A stretch of 64,000 nt of DNA, taken from assembly GCA_017548605.1 (NCBI GenBank), contig JAFYZT010000023.1, forward strand, positions 124,001-188,000, written 5' to 3'. The position numbers were made by a program, and so were the translations under genes. The stretch is from Prevotella sp. (GTDB taxonomy: Bacteria; Bacteroidota; Bacteroidia; Bacteroidales; Bacteroidaceae). Shown here in pieces: positions 25,555 to 33,060 of the stretch. The notes under the pieces are model-generated. The model was given only the letters and a program-made list of their open reading frames with translations. It did not search any database and was not told the origin of the DNA. Numbering within the stretch: position 1 is the first letter of the stretch; each line of letters opens with the position of its first letter.

Positions 25555-25959
25555 ATGAAAATACTACGCTCCTTTCTATTGACCTTAACGGCCCTGCTGT
25601 CGGCGACAGTTTTTGCTAACGGCATAGATTATATCGTTATTGAGAATAACGATGCAAGCACCACACAGATATCATTGACCGACTTCAAGCAGATTAAATT
25701 CACCGACAGTCAGATGATGGTCATGAACGACGGGGCTACGGTGGCCACGTTTATGTTGAAGGACATTCACAAGTTGTTCTTAGGTCCCACAGAGAATACA
25801 GCCATAGAAGAGGCAGAGTGGGATGCCACAGGCGAGGTGGAGGTTTACAGCACATCGGGTATCCTCATCAAGCGTGGCAATCTGGACGAGCAGTCGTTAC
25901 CCCGAGGCATATACATCATCCGTCAGGGTAACAAGGTGAAGAAGATTCAAAAATTATAG
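25555..25959 (+). CDS. Small secreted protein with T9SS-like C-terminal tail
   Basis: A 134-residue protein with a signal peptide (MKILRSFLLTLTALLSATVF). Its end, VEVYSTSGILIKRGNLDEQS followed by LPRGIYIIRQGNKVKKIQ, has the same pattern as the end of the giant surface protein at 13540-13655 (LPRGIYIINGKKQVIK). A short Asp/Gln-rich middle (FKQIKFTDSQMMV) links the two. It may be exported by the type IX system, but a short C-terminal domain with no large passenger is unusual. Confidence 0.7.
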   Translation: MKILRSFLLTLTALLSATVFANGIDYIVIENNDASTTQISLTDFKQIKFTDSQMMVMNDGATVATFMLKDIHKLFLGPTENTAIEEAEWDATGEVEVYSTSGILIKRGNLDEQSLPRGIYIIRQGNKVKKIQKL

Positions 25960-26012
25960 AATTATTAGATTAAAGGATTTAAAGAGGTTAGGACTGTTTT
26001 TGACAAACCACC

Positions 26013-26801
26013 TCAGAGTTCTTTTTCCACCCTATTGGTAAGTTCGACAAATTCGGCTACGGACAATTGTTCAGGCCGTTGTGTCATTATCGTGTGTGCA
26101 AAGAAATCCAACGACGGCTGTCGTTCCGTAAAGATCGGTCGCAGACTCACCCTGAGCATTTTTCTTCGTTGGTTGAATGCTGTCTTTACTACACGGCGGA
26201 ACAATCGTTCATCGCACCCCAGCGAAGTAACCTCGTTGCGCGTCATGCAAATAACGGCACTCTTCACCTTCGGCGGCGGATTAAACACATTTTCATCGAC
26301 GGTGAAGAGATACTCCACATCGTACCATGCCTGTATCATCACACTGAGGATGCCATAAGACTTCGTTCCCGGCTTTGAAGCAATGCGTAGGGCCACCTCG
26401 CGCTGTATCATGCCCGTACAGCAAGGGATATAGTCCTTGTAGTCGAGCATGTGGAAGAAAATCTGTGTAGAGATATCGTAGGGGTAGTTGCCCGTGAGCA
26501 CAAAGGGCTTTCCTTGGAATAGCGAGGCGAGGTCCATGCGCAGGAAGTCACCCGCAATGATTTTCTCTCCCAACTGGGGAAAATGTACTTTCAGGTAAGC
26601 CACCGACTCACCGTCAATTTCCACAACCCTTACGTCACGTTCTTTAGGTAAAAGGTATTGCGTCAATACACCCATGCCCGGTCCCACCTCGAGTACGGGT
26701 ATGCCTGGGCAGGTGTCGACGGTGTCGGCGATGCGTCGTGCTATATCAAGGTCGATGAGGAAATGTTGTCCTAGGTTTTTCTTGGGTCTTACCGTTCGCA
26801 T
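26013..26801 (-). CDS. rsmA: 16S rRNA dimethyladenosine transferase
   Basis: Dimethylates two adenosines near the 3' end of 16S rRNA. The 262-residue protein starts at the ATG at 26801 (MRTVRPKKNLGQHFL). Motif I is VLEVGPGMGVLTQYL and motif IV is LTGNYPYDIS. In most relatives the motif reads NLPYNIS, so NYPYDIS is a local variant shared, as I recall, by Bacteroidetes. An in-frame extension of 16 residues upstream overlaps the promoter and is not counted. Two copies of its promoter lie upstream. Confidence 0.96.
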   Translation of the reverse strand: MRTVRPKKNLGQHFLIDLDIARRIADTVDTCPGIPVLEVGPGMGVLTQYLLPKERDVRVVEIDGESVAYLKVHFPQLGEKIIAGDFLRMDLASLFQGKPFVLTGNYPYDISTQIFFHMLDYKDYIPCCTGMIQREVALRIASKPGTKSYGILSVMIQAWYDVEYLFTVDENVFNPPPKVKSAVICMTRNEVTSLGCDERLFRRVVKTAFNQRRKMLRVSLRPIFTERQPSLDFFAHTIMTQRPEQLSVAEFVELTNRVEKEL

Positions 26802-26815
26802 GATATTTTGTTTTG

Positions 26816-26921
26816 TTTGCAAAGATAACACAAATCGAGAGAAGAACAAAGAACTTGTTCTTTTTATTCAGAGATGTAGTTTAGCTTATGTAAAGATAAC
26901 ACAAATCGAGAGAAGAACAAA
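26816..26921 (-). promoter_or_regulatory. Duplicated promoter region of rsmA
   Basis: A perfect 30-base direct repeat occurs at 26821-26850 and 26892-26921, 71 bases apart. Near the gene the minus strand reads TTTG, 19 bases, TATCTTTG (ending at 26819). The distal copy ends in TATCTTTA, so its -7 box is weaker. Confidence 0.75.
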
Positions 26922-26937
26922 AAGATGATGGCTTTTT

Positions 26938-26994
26938 TCAATAAAGCAAGCGGGGCAGCAAACCGCTTTACCGGTCACTGCCCCGTCTTATTGA
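26938..26994 (-). terminator. Hairpin downstream of the 32-residue ORF
   Basis: Outer arms TCAATAA (26938-26944) and TTATTGA (26988-26994) enclose CGGGGCAG (26951-26958) and CTGCCCCG (26978-26985). It sits 19 bases after the stop codon of the small ORF, on the same strand. No T tract follows directly. Confidence 0.65.
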
Positions 26995-27012
26995 CTTCTC
27001 TCAAAATTTTAC

Positions 27013-27111
27013 TTATTCAAAATTAGATGTTCCTATTCCACGATTCTTCACAATAAAATAGATGTGAATGGATGCCACTACAATGGCTGCAATTGTTAAT
27101 GCCATAATCAT
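27013..27111 (-). CDS. 32-residue single-span membrane protein
   Basis: Translates as MIMALTIAAIVVASIHIYFI followed by VKNRGIGTSNFE, with one hydrophobic helix of about 18 residues and a short basic and polar tail (inside-positive orientation). It has its own promoter (-7 TACCTTTG, complement of 27173-27180), a purine-rich AAAGGAAA before the ATG, a downstream hairpin and two FNR/CRP-type palindromes upstream. I do not recognise a family. Its size and upstream boxes suggest a small subunit or regulator of a redox or respiratory membrane complex, which is inference. Confidence 0.6.
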   Translation of the reverse strand: MIMALTIAAIVVASIHIYFIVKNRGIGTSNFE

Positions 27112-27541
27112 TTTCCTTTCTTAATCTTTAATTATACGTTATCCTTACAATCTTTTTATCTTTTTGGCAGTGCAAAGGTAGAGGGTTGTTGTGATATGGC
27201 AAGGGGAAGAAGTCATTTTTAATACAGGAATAGGCATATTTTTGACCCACATCAAAATGTTTGACACAAGTCAATGTATTTCTTTTGTAGATAGGAGTTA
27301 AGAAGTTAAGCTGTATGTCCACGGTTCTAAAGAGGAAAAACATGATAATATGTCGCGAAAAAACGCAAAAAACCTACAATCTGCAAGCTAAACGCTTAAT
27401 TTTTCTTAAAAATCGGAAGCAGGATGAACGTTTTTGTCTATTGTGTATTATCTTTGTAAATGACACAAGAACGGGGACGTCTCCACCCCATCATTTACTA
27501 AAAATCCGTTCGGAGACAACCGGATAACAGGAGGAAGAATT
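27112..27541. other. Gene-free region between the two small ORFs
   Basis: 430 bases without a convincing larger gene. It contains the promoter and palindromes of the 32-residue ORF, a TAGGAGTTAAGAAGTTAAG filler near 27291-27310, and the promoter box TATCTTTG (27449-27456) of the following ORF. Confidence 0.6.
27173..27274 (-). promoter_or_regulatory. Promoter with two FNR/CRP-family palindromes
   Basis: The -7 box TACCTTTG (27173-27180, minus) is preceded 19 bases upstream by CTTG. Further upstream lie TTGACCCACATCAA (27242-27255) and TTGACACAAGTCAA (27261-27274). Both have the TTGAn-N4-nTCAA layout of FNR/CRP-type sites and their centres are 19 bases apart, near -80 and -100. Confidence 0.6.
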
Positions 27542-27655
27542 ATGAACATGAGGAAAGCCGCCTATGAGGAAGAGCACGAACACGACACGATGTATGACTG
27601 CGAGATGGATGATCTCTATCCTTATGAAGCAGAGCCATCGATTTGGTACACTTGA
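27542..27655 (+). CDS. 37-residue acidic protein of unknown function
   Basis: Translates as MNMRKAAYEEEHEHDTMYDC followed by EMDDLYPYEAEPSIWYT. It is strongly acidic with several His and Tyr. A good ribosome-binding site AGGAGG (27529-27534) lies 7 bases before the ATG, a -7 box TATCTTTG is at 27449-27456, and a strong terminator follows, so a real transcript is likely. The function is unknown. Confidence 0.5.
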   Translation: MNMRKAAYEEEHEHDTMYDCEMDDLYPYEAEPSIWYT

Positions 27656-27680
27656 TTTACATAATCATTCATTTATATTG

Positions 27681-27718
27681 GCGCGTCGCATAGCTGAAAA
27701 GCATGTCGACGCGCTTTT
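27681..27718 (+). terminator. Intrinsic terminator of the 37-residue ORF
   Basis: GCGCGTCG (27681-27688) and CGACGCGC (27707-27714) with CAT/ATG extending the stem, then TTTTA. Confidence 0.8.
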
Positions 27719-27800
27719 ATTATCTATAGAGGAGTTAAGGAGTTATAGGAGTTAAGCCGTATGCCTATGGGACAGGAGAACGATTGAAATGGGATATTTC

Positions 27801-27857
27801 AAGGTAATGGCTTAACTACCTAGCGAAGCGATAACTACATAACTCCTTAACTACAAA
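27801..27857 (-). repeat. 57-bp dispersed element, copy 1
   Basis: Read on the minus strand it is TTTGTAGTTAAGGAGTTATG followed by TAGTTATCGCTTCGCTAGG and TAGTTAAGCCATTACCTT. It differs at three positions from the copy at 31772-31828. The stretch 27720-27770 next to it carries more GGAGTTA words. It lies in the 330-base gap before slyD, which holds no gene. Confidence 0.65.
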
Positions 27858-27986
27858 AAGATGAGTAAATGCGAAACTAGAATGACCTTTACATAAGAGA
27901 GGCTGCGGTTCGGAAAAACACAAATAAATTTGGTTTTTCGCTCGCCTTGCACTATCTTTGCAGTCAGACAAAAAATACATTATATT

Positions 27987-28571
27987 ATGACTGAGAAAGA
28001 CAACAAGATGATGGCCGTAACTTACCGCATGGAGAGCATAGACGGCGACGAGAGAGAAATGTTGGAAGAAGCCAGCGAAAGTCAGCCCTTCCAGTTCATT
28101 ACTGGCATGGGTATCACCATCCCCGATTTTGAGGATGCGGTGAAAGATTTGGCTGCTGGCGATGCGTTCGACTTCACCATTCCCTGCGCCAGAGCCTACG
28201 GTGATTATGAAGACGAGCGTGTGCTCGACCTCGACAAGTGTCTGTTTGAGGTGGACGGCCGTTTCGACAGCGAACATATCCATCCCGATGCCATCATCCC
28301 CTTGCAGAACGAGGAAGGTCAGCGTTTCCAGGCTCAGGTGGTGGAGGTAGGAACCGACAAGGTGAAGGTAGATTTGAACCATCCTTTAGCCGGTTACGAC
28401 CTGCATTTCACAGGTAAGGTGTTGTTGAGCCGTGCCGCCACGCTTGAGGAGATGGAGCACATGGCCAAGATATTAAGCGGCGAAGGCTGCAGCAGCTGTG
28501 GCGGTTGCCAGGGTGGCGACTGCGGTAGTAATGGTTGTGACAGCGGCTGTGGCGGCTGTGGTAAAAGTTAA
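27987..28571 (+). CDS. slyD: SlyD-type FKBP peptidyl-prolyl isomerase
   Basis: A 194-residue isomerase and metal-binding chaperone. The FKBP core includes MTEKDNKMMAVTYRMESIDG and AAGDAFDFTIPCARAYGDYE, with the insert-in-flap between, as in SlyD. The tail has a run of CxxC and CGGC elements (CSSCGGCQGGDC and CDSGCGGCGKS) that replaces the His-rich metal-binding tail of the E. coli protein. Start chosen at the ATG at 27987, 26 bases after the -7 box TATCTTTG (27954-27961); an in-frame upstream part overlaps the promoter. It is followed by aroC after 6 bases. Confidence 0.9.
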   Translation: MTEKDNKMMAVTYRMESIDGDEREMLEEASESQPFQFITGMGITIPDFEDAVKDLAAGDAFDFTIPCARAYGDYEDERVLDLDKCLFEVDGRFDSEHIHPDAIIPLQNEEGQRFQAQVVEVGTDKVKVDLNHPLAGYDLHFTGKVLLSRAATLEEMEHMAKILSGEGCSSCGGCQGGDCGSNGCDSGCGGCGKS

Positions 28572-28577
28572 CATTCT

Positions 28578-29654
28578 ATGAGTAATACTACAGGAACACT
28601 TTACCGCCTAACCACCTTCGGCGAGAGTCACGGCCCCGCCATCGGCGGCGTTGTCGACGGCCTGCCTGCCGGTATCGACATAGATATGTCGTTCATACAG
28701 CAAGAACTGGCCCGTCGTCGTCCCGGCCAGAGTCATCTCACCACCTCACGTAATGAGGCCGATGAGGTGGAGTTTCTCAGCGGGGTATTTGAAGGCAAGA
28801 GCACCGGTTGTCCTATCGGTTTCCTGATACGTAACACCAACCAACATTCCTCCGACTACGACGAAATGCGCCAAGCCTTCCGTCCATCGCATGCTGACTT
28901 CACCTACCAAAGCAAATACGGCATTCGTGACCATCGTGGCGGTGGCCGCAGTTCAGCCCGTGTGACCATCAGCCGGTGTGTGGCTGGTGCACTGGCCAAG
29001 CTGGTGCTTCGGCAGCGAGGAATCACTATCCATGCCTTCACGTCGCAGGTAGGTGACATCGCTTTGGACCGCGACTATCGCTGTTACGACCTGACGAAGA
29101 TAGAGGACAATGCCGTACGCTGTCCTGATAGTGCTGTTGCCGCTCGTATGGAACGTCTTATCATGGAAGTGAAGGAAGCCGGCGACACCATAGGCGGAGT
29201 AATTACCTGTGTGGTAAGCGGCTGTCCTGTAGGTCTGGGCGAACCCGAGTTTGGCAAGTTGCATGCTGCGTTGGGCGGTGCCATGCTCAGCATCAATGCC
29301 GCCAAGGGCTTCGAGATAGGTGAGGGTTTTGAAGGAGCATGCCATCGAGGCAGTGAGCAGAATGACTTGTTTACGGCCGCCTCCGAAGGCATCACCACCC
29401 TGACGAACCACAGCGGAGGCATCCAAGGGGGCATCTCTAACGGCCAGGATATCTATTTCCGAGTTGCTTTCAAGCCTGTGGCCACTTTACTTCGCGAACA
29501 GTCCACTGTGAGTGTCACTGGCGAACCGATGACGCTGAAGGCCCGTGGGCGGCATGACGCTTGTGTGTTGCCACGTGCCGTGCCAGTTGTAGAAGCCATG
29601 ACCGCCATGACGCTTCTCGACCACCTGCTTATTTGTGATGCAAGGAAAGGGTAA
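28578..29654 (+). CDS. aroC: Chorismate synthase
   Basis: Last step of the shikimate pathway, converting EPSP to chorismate with reduced FMN. The 358-residue protein has the N-terminal signature [19 protein letters not shown], the flavin-loop [13 protein letters not shown] and the later [17 protein letters not shown]. It follows slyD by 6 bases and probably shares its promoter. Confidence 0.97.
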   Translation: MSNTTGTLYRLTTFGESHGPAIGGVVDGLPAGIDIDMSFIQQELARRRPGQSHLTTSRNEADEVEFLSGVFEGKSTGCPIGFLIRNTNQHSSDYDEMRQAFRPSHADFTYQSKYGIRDHRGGGRSSARVTISRCVAGALAKLVLRQRGITIHAFTSQVGDIALDRDYRCYDLTKIEDNAVRCPDSAVAARMERLIMEVKEAGDTIGGVITCVVSGCPVGLGEPEFGKLHAALGGAMLSINAAKGFEIGEGFEGACHRGSEQNDLFTAASEGITTLTNHSGGIQGGISNGQDIYFRVAFKPVATLLREQSTVSVTGEPMTLKARGRHDACVLPRAVPVVEAMTAMTLLDHLLICDARKG

Positions 29655-29826
29655 TACTCGCCCATGTACAAACCATTTAAAAGGGGATAGTGGGAGAAGG
29701 GGGGGATTACCCCCAATTTACCTCCAATTTCATGATTCCCTCCTAAATAATGAGGATTTTTATCAAAATAATTGTGTCAAAAACACTTTTTTCTTCAAAA
29801 AAATTTTGAAAGTCCAATTTATTTAT

Positions 29827-29938
29827 TAAATTTGCAAACGATTAATGTGGGGTTTGTGAAAATCCCTATTTGATTTAGTTAAGTCTAGTTTAGTTTTTGT
29901 GTTGGTTGAGAGTGGTCAATTGGCCACTCTCATTTTTT
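29827..29938 (+). ncRNA. Candidate small RNA between aroC and pyrD
   Basis: A promoter (TTTG 29805-29808, 18 bases, TAAATTTG 29827-29834) and a terminator (stem 29908-29917 with 29922-29931, then T6) are 74 bases apart and nothing between codes for protein. The expected transcript is about 100 bases, from near 29839. The feature is drawn from the -7 box to the T tract. It ends next to the pyrD stop codon and runs toward pyrD. Confidence 0.55.
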
Positions 29939-30848
29939 ATTGTGCAATGGCACCGATGATTTCGTTAATGGACTTGCATCCGTGGTTATCGAGCCATTGG
30001 TTGATGCCATGAGCCACCTTCACACTCACGGTGGGGTCGACGAAATTGGCTGTACCTATCTCGATGGCCGTAGCTCCCGCCATGAAGAAGGCGATGGCAT
30101 CTTCAGCACAGCTGATGCCCCCTAATCCGATGACAGGCACCTTCACCGCCTTTGCCACCTGCCACACCATGCGCAGTGCCACCGGTTTGATGGCCGGACC
30201 GCTGAGCCCACCAGTAGCTATGGAGAGTATGGGTTGCCGCCGTTCTATGTCGATGGCCATCCCCATGAGCGTATTGATGAGCGACACGCTGTCAGCCCCC
30301 TCTGCCTCTACCGCCCTTGCAATGTCGGCGATATTGGTCACGTTAGGCGACAATTTCACGATGAGTGTCTTGTGATAGCGCTGTCTGACAGCCTTCACCA
30401 CGCTGGCCGCCCCATCAGGAGTAACACCGAAAGCCATACCTCCCTGTTTGACATTTGGGCAAGAGATGTTCAGTTCTATGGCCGGTATCTTTTCCAATGT
30501 ATCGATGCGTGCTGCGCATTCCGCATAGTCATCGGGTGACGATCCGCTCACATTAACGATGATATGGGTATCGATGTCCTTCACCTGCGGGTAGATATGT
30601 TGGCAGAAATAATCCACCCCTTTATTTTGAAGTCCCACGCAATTGAGCATACCCTGTGCCGTTTCCACCATACGCGGGTAGTCGTTACCCTCACGGGGGT
30701 GGAGTGTCGTACCTTTGACGATGATACCACCCAGCTCATTCAGTGGTACGAGATCGGCGAACTCCAATCCATATCCGAAAGTACCGGAAGCAGTGAGTAC
30801 CGGGTTTCGGAAGCGCATATCATTTATTTTTACATTTATAGCTGCCAT
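29937..30848 (-). CDS. pyrD: Dihydroorotate dehydrogenase B, catalytic subunit
   Basis: FMN enzyme of pyrimidine synthesis, 303 residues. Family segments are [29 protein letters not shown], the catalytic-Cys segment [13 protein letters not shown], and [11 protein letters not shown] with the phosphate-binding end. Cys in NISCPN marks the class 1B type, which works with PyrK. Its start lies inside the end of pyrK (13 bases overlap), so the two are translated together. Confidence 0.96.
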   Translation of the reverse strand: MAAINVKINDMRFRNPVLTASGTFGYGLEFADLVPLNELGGIIVKGTTLHPREGNDYPRMVETAQGMLNCVGLQNKGVDYFCQHIYPQVKDIDTHIIVNVSGSSPDDYAECAARIDTLEKIPAIELNISCPNVKQGGMAFGVTPDGAASVVKAVRQRYHKTLIVKLSPNVTNIADIARAVEAEGADSVSLINTLMGMAIDIERRQPILSIATGGLSGPAIKPVALRMVWQVAKAVKVPVIGLGGISCAEDAIAFFMAGATAIEIGTANFVDPTVSVKVAHGINQWLDNHGCKSINEIIGAIAQ

Positions 30849-31612
30849 AACAGTTTATTTACATTAAACACCGGTCCCTCCTTACACACGCACACATTCC
30901 CCTCCGTGGTCTTCTCTACACAGCACAGGCAGGCCCCCAAGCCACACGCCATGGTGTTCTCCAGCGACACCTCACAAGGGATGTCGGCCTGGTAGGCAAA
31001 TCGTGCCACCGCCATCATCATCGGTTTAGGGCCGCAGGAGTAGATGAACGAGAATGATTCATTGCCGAGCACGCTATGGTTGGTGACAAATCCCCGTTCT
31101 CCCTCCGACCCATCTTCGGTGGTGAGGAACACCCTTCCGATGGAACGAAACAGAGGGAGCATAGGCAGGTCGGCTGCCGTACGCGCACCGAGCAGGAATG
31201 TCGGTTCTACACCTTTTTCAAGCAGTCGCTTACCAAGGAAGAGCAGGGGAGCTACGCCCACGCCGCCACCCACGAGCAGCGGTTGTCCGTCGGCTGGTGA
31301 AATCATCGTGAAGCCATTGCCCAGCGGCAACAGCGCATTGAGTGTGTCGCCCGGTCGTAGTTGCGCCAACCGCCGTGTGCCGTCGCCCACCACAGCTATC
31401 AGGAGCCACAATTCGTTGTTTGTTGTGTCGATGAAGTTGATGGATATAGGGCGTCGCAGATAGGTTGACGGAGAGTCGTCGATGCGCAGTTCGGCGAACT
31501 GTCCCGGCACCATCTCGGGTAGCGGATTTGAATCGGTCAGGCGCAGGAGCACATAACGTCCTCCCACCTTCTCCACACTTTTCACCTTGAGGTCTAATAG
31601 ATACTTTTTCAT
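30836..31612 (-). CDS. pyrK: Dihydroorotate dehydrogenase electron-transfer subunit
   Basis: Passes electrons from PyrD to NAD through FAD and a 2Fe-2S cluster, 258 residues. FAD-binding site is TYLRRPISI and the NAD-site motif is [13 protein letters not shown]. The iron-sulfur Cys set is CGLGACLCC...VCVC. The ATG at 31612 ([13 protein letters not shown]) is chosen because 35 in-frame residues upstream are hydrophobic and not part of the family. The -7 box TATCTTTG (complement of 31666-31673) lies about 54 bases upstream. Confidence 0.94.
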   Translation of the reverse strand: MKKYLLDLKVKSVEKVGGRYVLLRLTDSNPLPEMVPGQFAELRIDDSPSTYLRRPISINFIDTTNNELWLLIAVVGDGTRRLAQLRPGDTLNALLPLGNGFTMISPADGQPLLVGGGVGVAPLLFLGKRLLEKGVEPTFLLGARTAADLPMLPLFRSIGRVFLTTEDGSEGERGFVTNHSVLGNESFSFIYSCGPKPMMMAVARFAYQADIPCEVSLENTMACGLGACLCCVEKTTEGNVCVCKEGPVFNVNKLLWQL

Positions 31613-31686
31613 TGTACAATGATGACAAATAGCCTTAGCACGGTATGCGCTAAGTTGATGTACTGCAAAGATAGTGTAAGTTGAGA

Positions 31687-31727
31687 GAAGTACAAAATGA
31701 AAAAACCATTTTTTCATTTTGTACTTC
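31687..31727. promoter_or_regulatory. Perfect 19-bp palindrome upstream of pyrK
   Basis: GAAGTACAAAATGAAAAAA (31687-31705) is inverted perfectly at 31709-31727 with a 3-base loop. On the minus strand its proximal arm contributes the TTTG that sits 19 bases before the pyrK -7 box. It may be an operator or terminator of upstream transcription. Confidence 0.6.
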
Positions 31728-31771
31728 CGAAAAGCAGTCTTTGTGATTCAAGTTTCGTATTTACTCAACTA

Positions 31772-31828
31772 TTTGTAGTTAAGGAGTTAAGTAGTTATCG
31801 CTACGCTCGGTAGTTAAGCCATTACCTT
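31772..31828 (+). repeat. 57-bp dispersed element, copy 2
   Basis: TTTGTAGTTAAGGAGTTAAG followed by TAGTTATCGCTACGCTCGG and TAGTTAAGCCATTACCTT. Three differences from the inverted copy at 27801-27857. It lies directly downstream of the XRE-type gene. Confidence 0.65.
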
Positions 31829-31835
31829 GCTTTCC

Positions 31836-32300
31836 CTACATTTTTTTGGGTACGAAAGTCTCGTAGGTGAGGTCATCGAAATAGATACGTATTTCTGTGA
31901 TGCTCCGTTTCGGTTTGTCAGGATTTTTTACCTCAAAATTGGCCTGATTAATTGGTGTATTTCTTACACTTGCTTGAAAAGCCATAGATTTTGGCTGTTT
32001 TGGGGGTGTATTTTGGGGATTTTTTTGAGGTTCTGCAAAGTTGAGTGTTGGTTGTTCGTCCTTTGTCGGGTCATCAGATAACTTTTTGTCTGTCAAAAAC
32101 ATGTTACCTTCGCCATTGATGAGCCAGATGAGGTTGATGTCCGGGAATTTCGACTGTATGCATTCCACCGTTTTCAGGGTAGGATTGGTACGTCCGCCAT
32201 AAATACTACTGAGCGCTGCCGGTGACAGTCCGATATGATGAGCAAAATCACTCTGGGTCATACCCGTGGAATCCTGTATCTGTTTGATTCTATCTTTCAT
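31836..32300 (-). CDS. XRE-family helix-turn-helix regulator
   Basis: A 154-residue DNA-binding protein. The HTH covers about residues 1-60 (TGMTQSDFAHHIGLSPAALS followed by SIYGGRTNPTLKT), then a Pro/Gln-rich linker and a C-terminal domain (RSITEIRIYFDDLTYETFV) that could bind a partner. The gene overlaps no neighbour. The palindrome GTTTAC-AAAG-GTAAAC (32348-32363) covers its -7 box, so it probably represses itself. It is followed by a long AT-rich region. Confidence 0.85.
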   Translation of the reverse strand: MKDRIKQIQDSTGMTQSDFAHHIGLSPAALSSIYGGRTNPTLKTVECIQSKFPDINLIWLINGEGNMFLTDKKLSDDPTKDEQPTLNFAEPQKNPQNTPPKQPKSMAFQASVRNTPINQANFEVKNPDKPKRSITEIRIYFDDLTYETFVPKKM

Positions 32301-33060
32301 GTCTTTTTTATGGTGTAAGTTCTATAACATGTGATTTTTTCGTTTTCGTTTACAAAGGTAAACTGATTTTTTGAAATGTGCAAGGATTTTGATATTTAAA
32401 TTTGTTTTTATGTTTCCATATTTACATTTACATATCTAAATACACAGGCTGTTGTCGTCTATCACGCCGACATTTCTACATTCATAAATATATCACCATT
32501 TTCTTTACAATGTAAAACGTGAACGAAATAACGTAACAAACTGGCTTTCGATATCATACAATACGTTTACAAACCGAAATACGCCCGTTTATTCATTTTT
32601 CAGTGCCACAACCCTTGAAAACCTTTAACCATTTTCTTTATACAAACGCATAACTTATTGGTTTACCTATGCTTAAACACCTTTTCAGTATGCTGTATAA
32701 TTATTCGTTACAATTTTAAAACGTAAAATTTTACATTTCCATATTGCGTTTACGTTTTCAAACAAACAAAACGGACATCTGCCCCGTATTCTACATTTGC
32801 AAATTCCAGCCCTTTCGCCGACATGATTTTTACAAACCGAAACACAAAAAATCGTTAACGCGATTTTTCGGGAATGCTGAAAACTACGATTTTTCGGCGT
32901 TTTGGAGATTTTTCGAAAAGTTGTCCGAACACAAGTGAAATACGCGAGTTTTGAAGGGTCACAAATGGGCAAACCACTTCTTTCTTAATGGTTTAGGGCT
33001 AAAAAAAGCATCCTTGTGAATGCTCGTTTTAGGTTGAAAATAGGTGGAAAAAGACCGTTT
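32301..33060. other. AT-rich gene-free region with repeated GTTTAC words
   Basis: 760 bases between the XRE gene and holA, no convincing gene on either strand. It has the palindrome GTTTACAAAGGTAAAC (32348-32363), and further GTTTAC words near 32570, 32661 and 32750. TTTACAAACCGAAATACG-like sequence occurs twice (about 32568 and 32831). It may be an operator array for the XRE protein or the remains of a decayed element. Confidence 0.5.
32348..32363. promoter_or_regulatory. Candidate operator overlapping the -7 box of the XRE gene
   Basis: GTTTAC-AAAG-GTAAAC is a perfect 6-bp palindrome with a 4-base spacer. The minus-strand -7 box TACCTTTG (complement of 32353-32360) sits inside it. Confidence 0.65.

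Noticed and set aside
27315-27527. 70-codon plus-strand frame
   Set aside because: Overlaps promoter elements and has no ribosome-binding site; base use is not gene-like.
32685-32972. 95-codon minus-strand frame in the AT-rich region
   Set aside because: Low-complexity basic translation, no promoter or start context; more likely chance.
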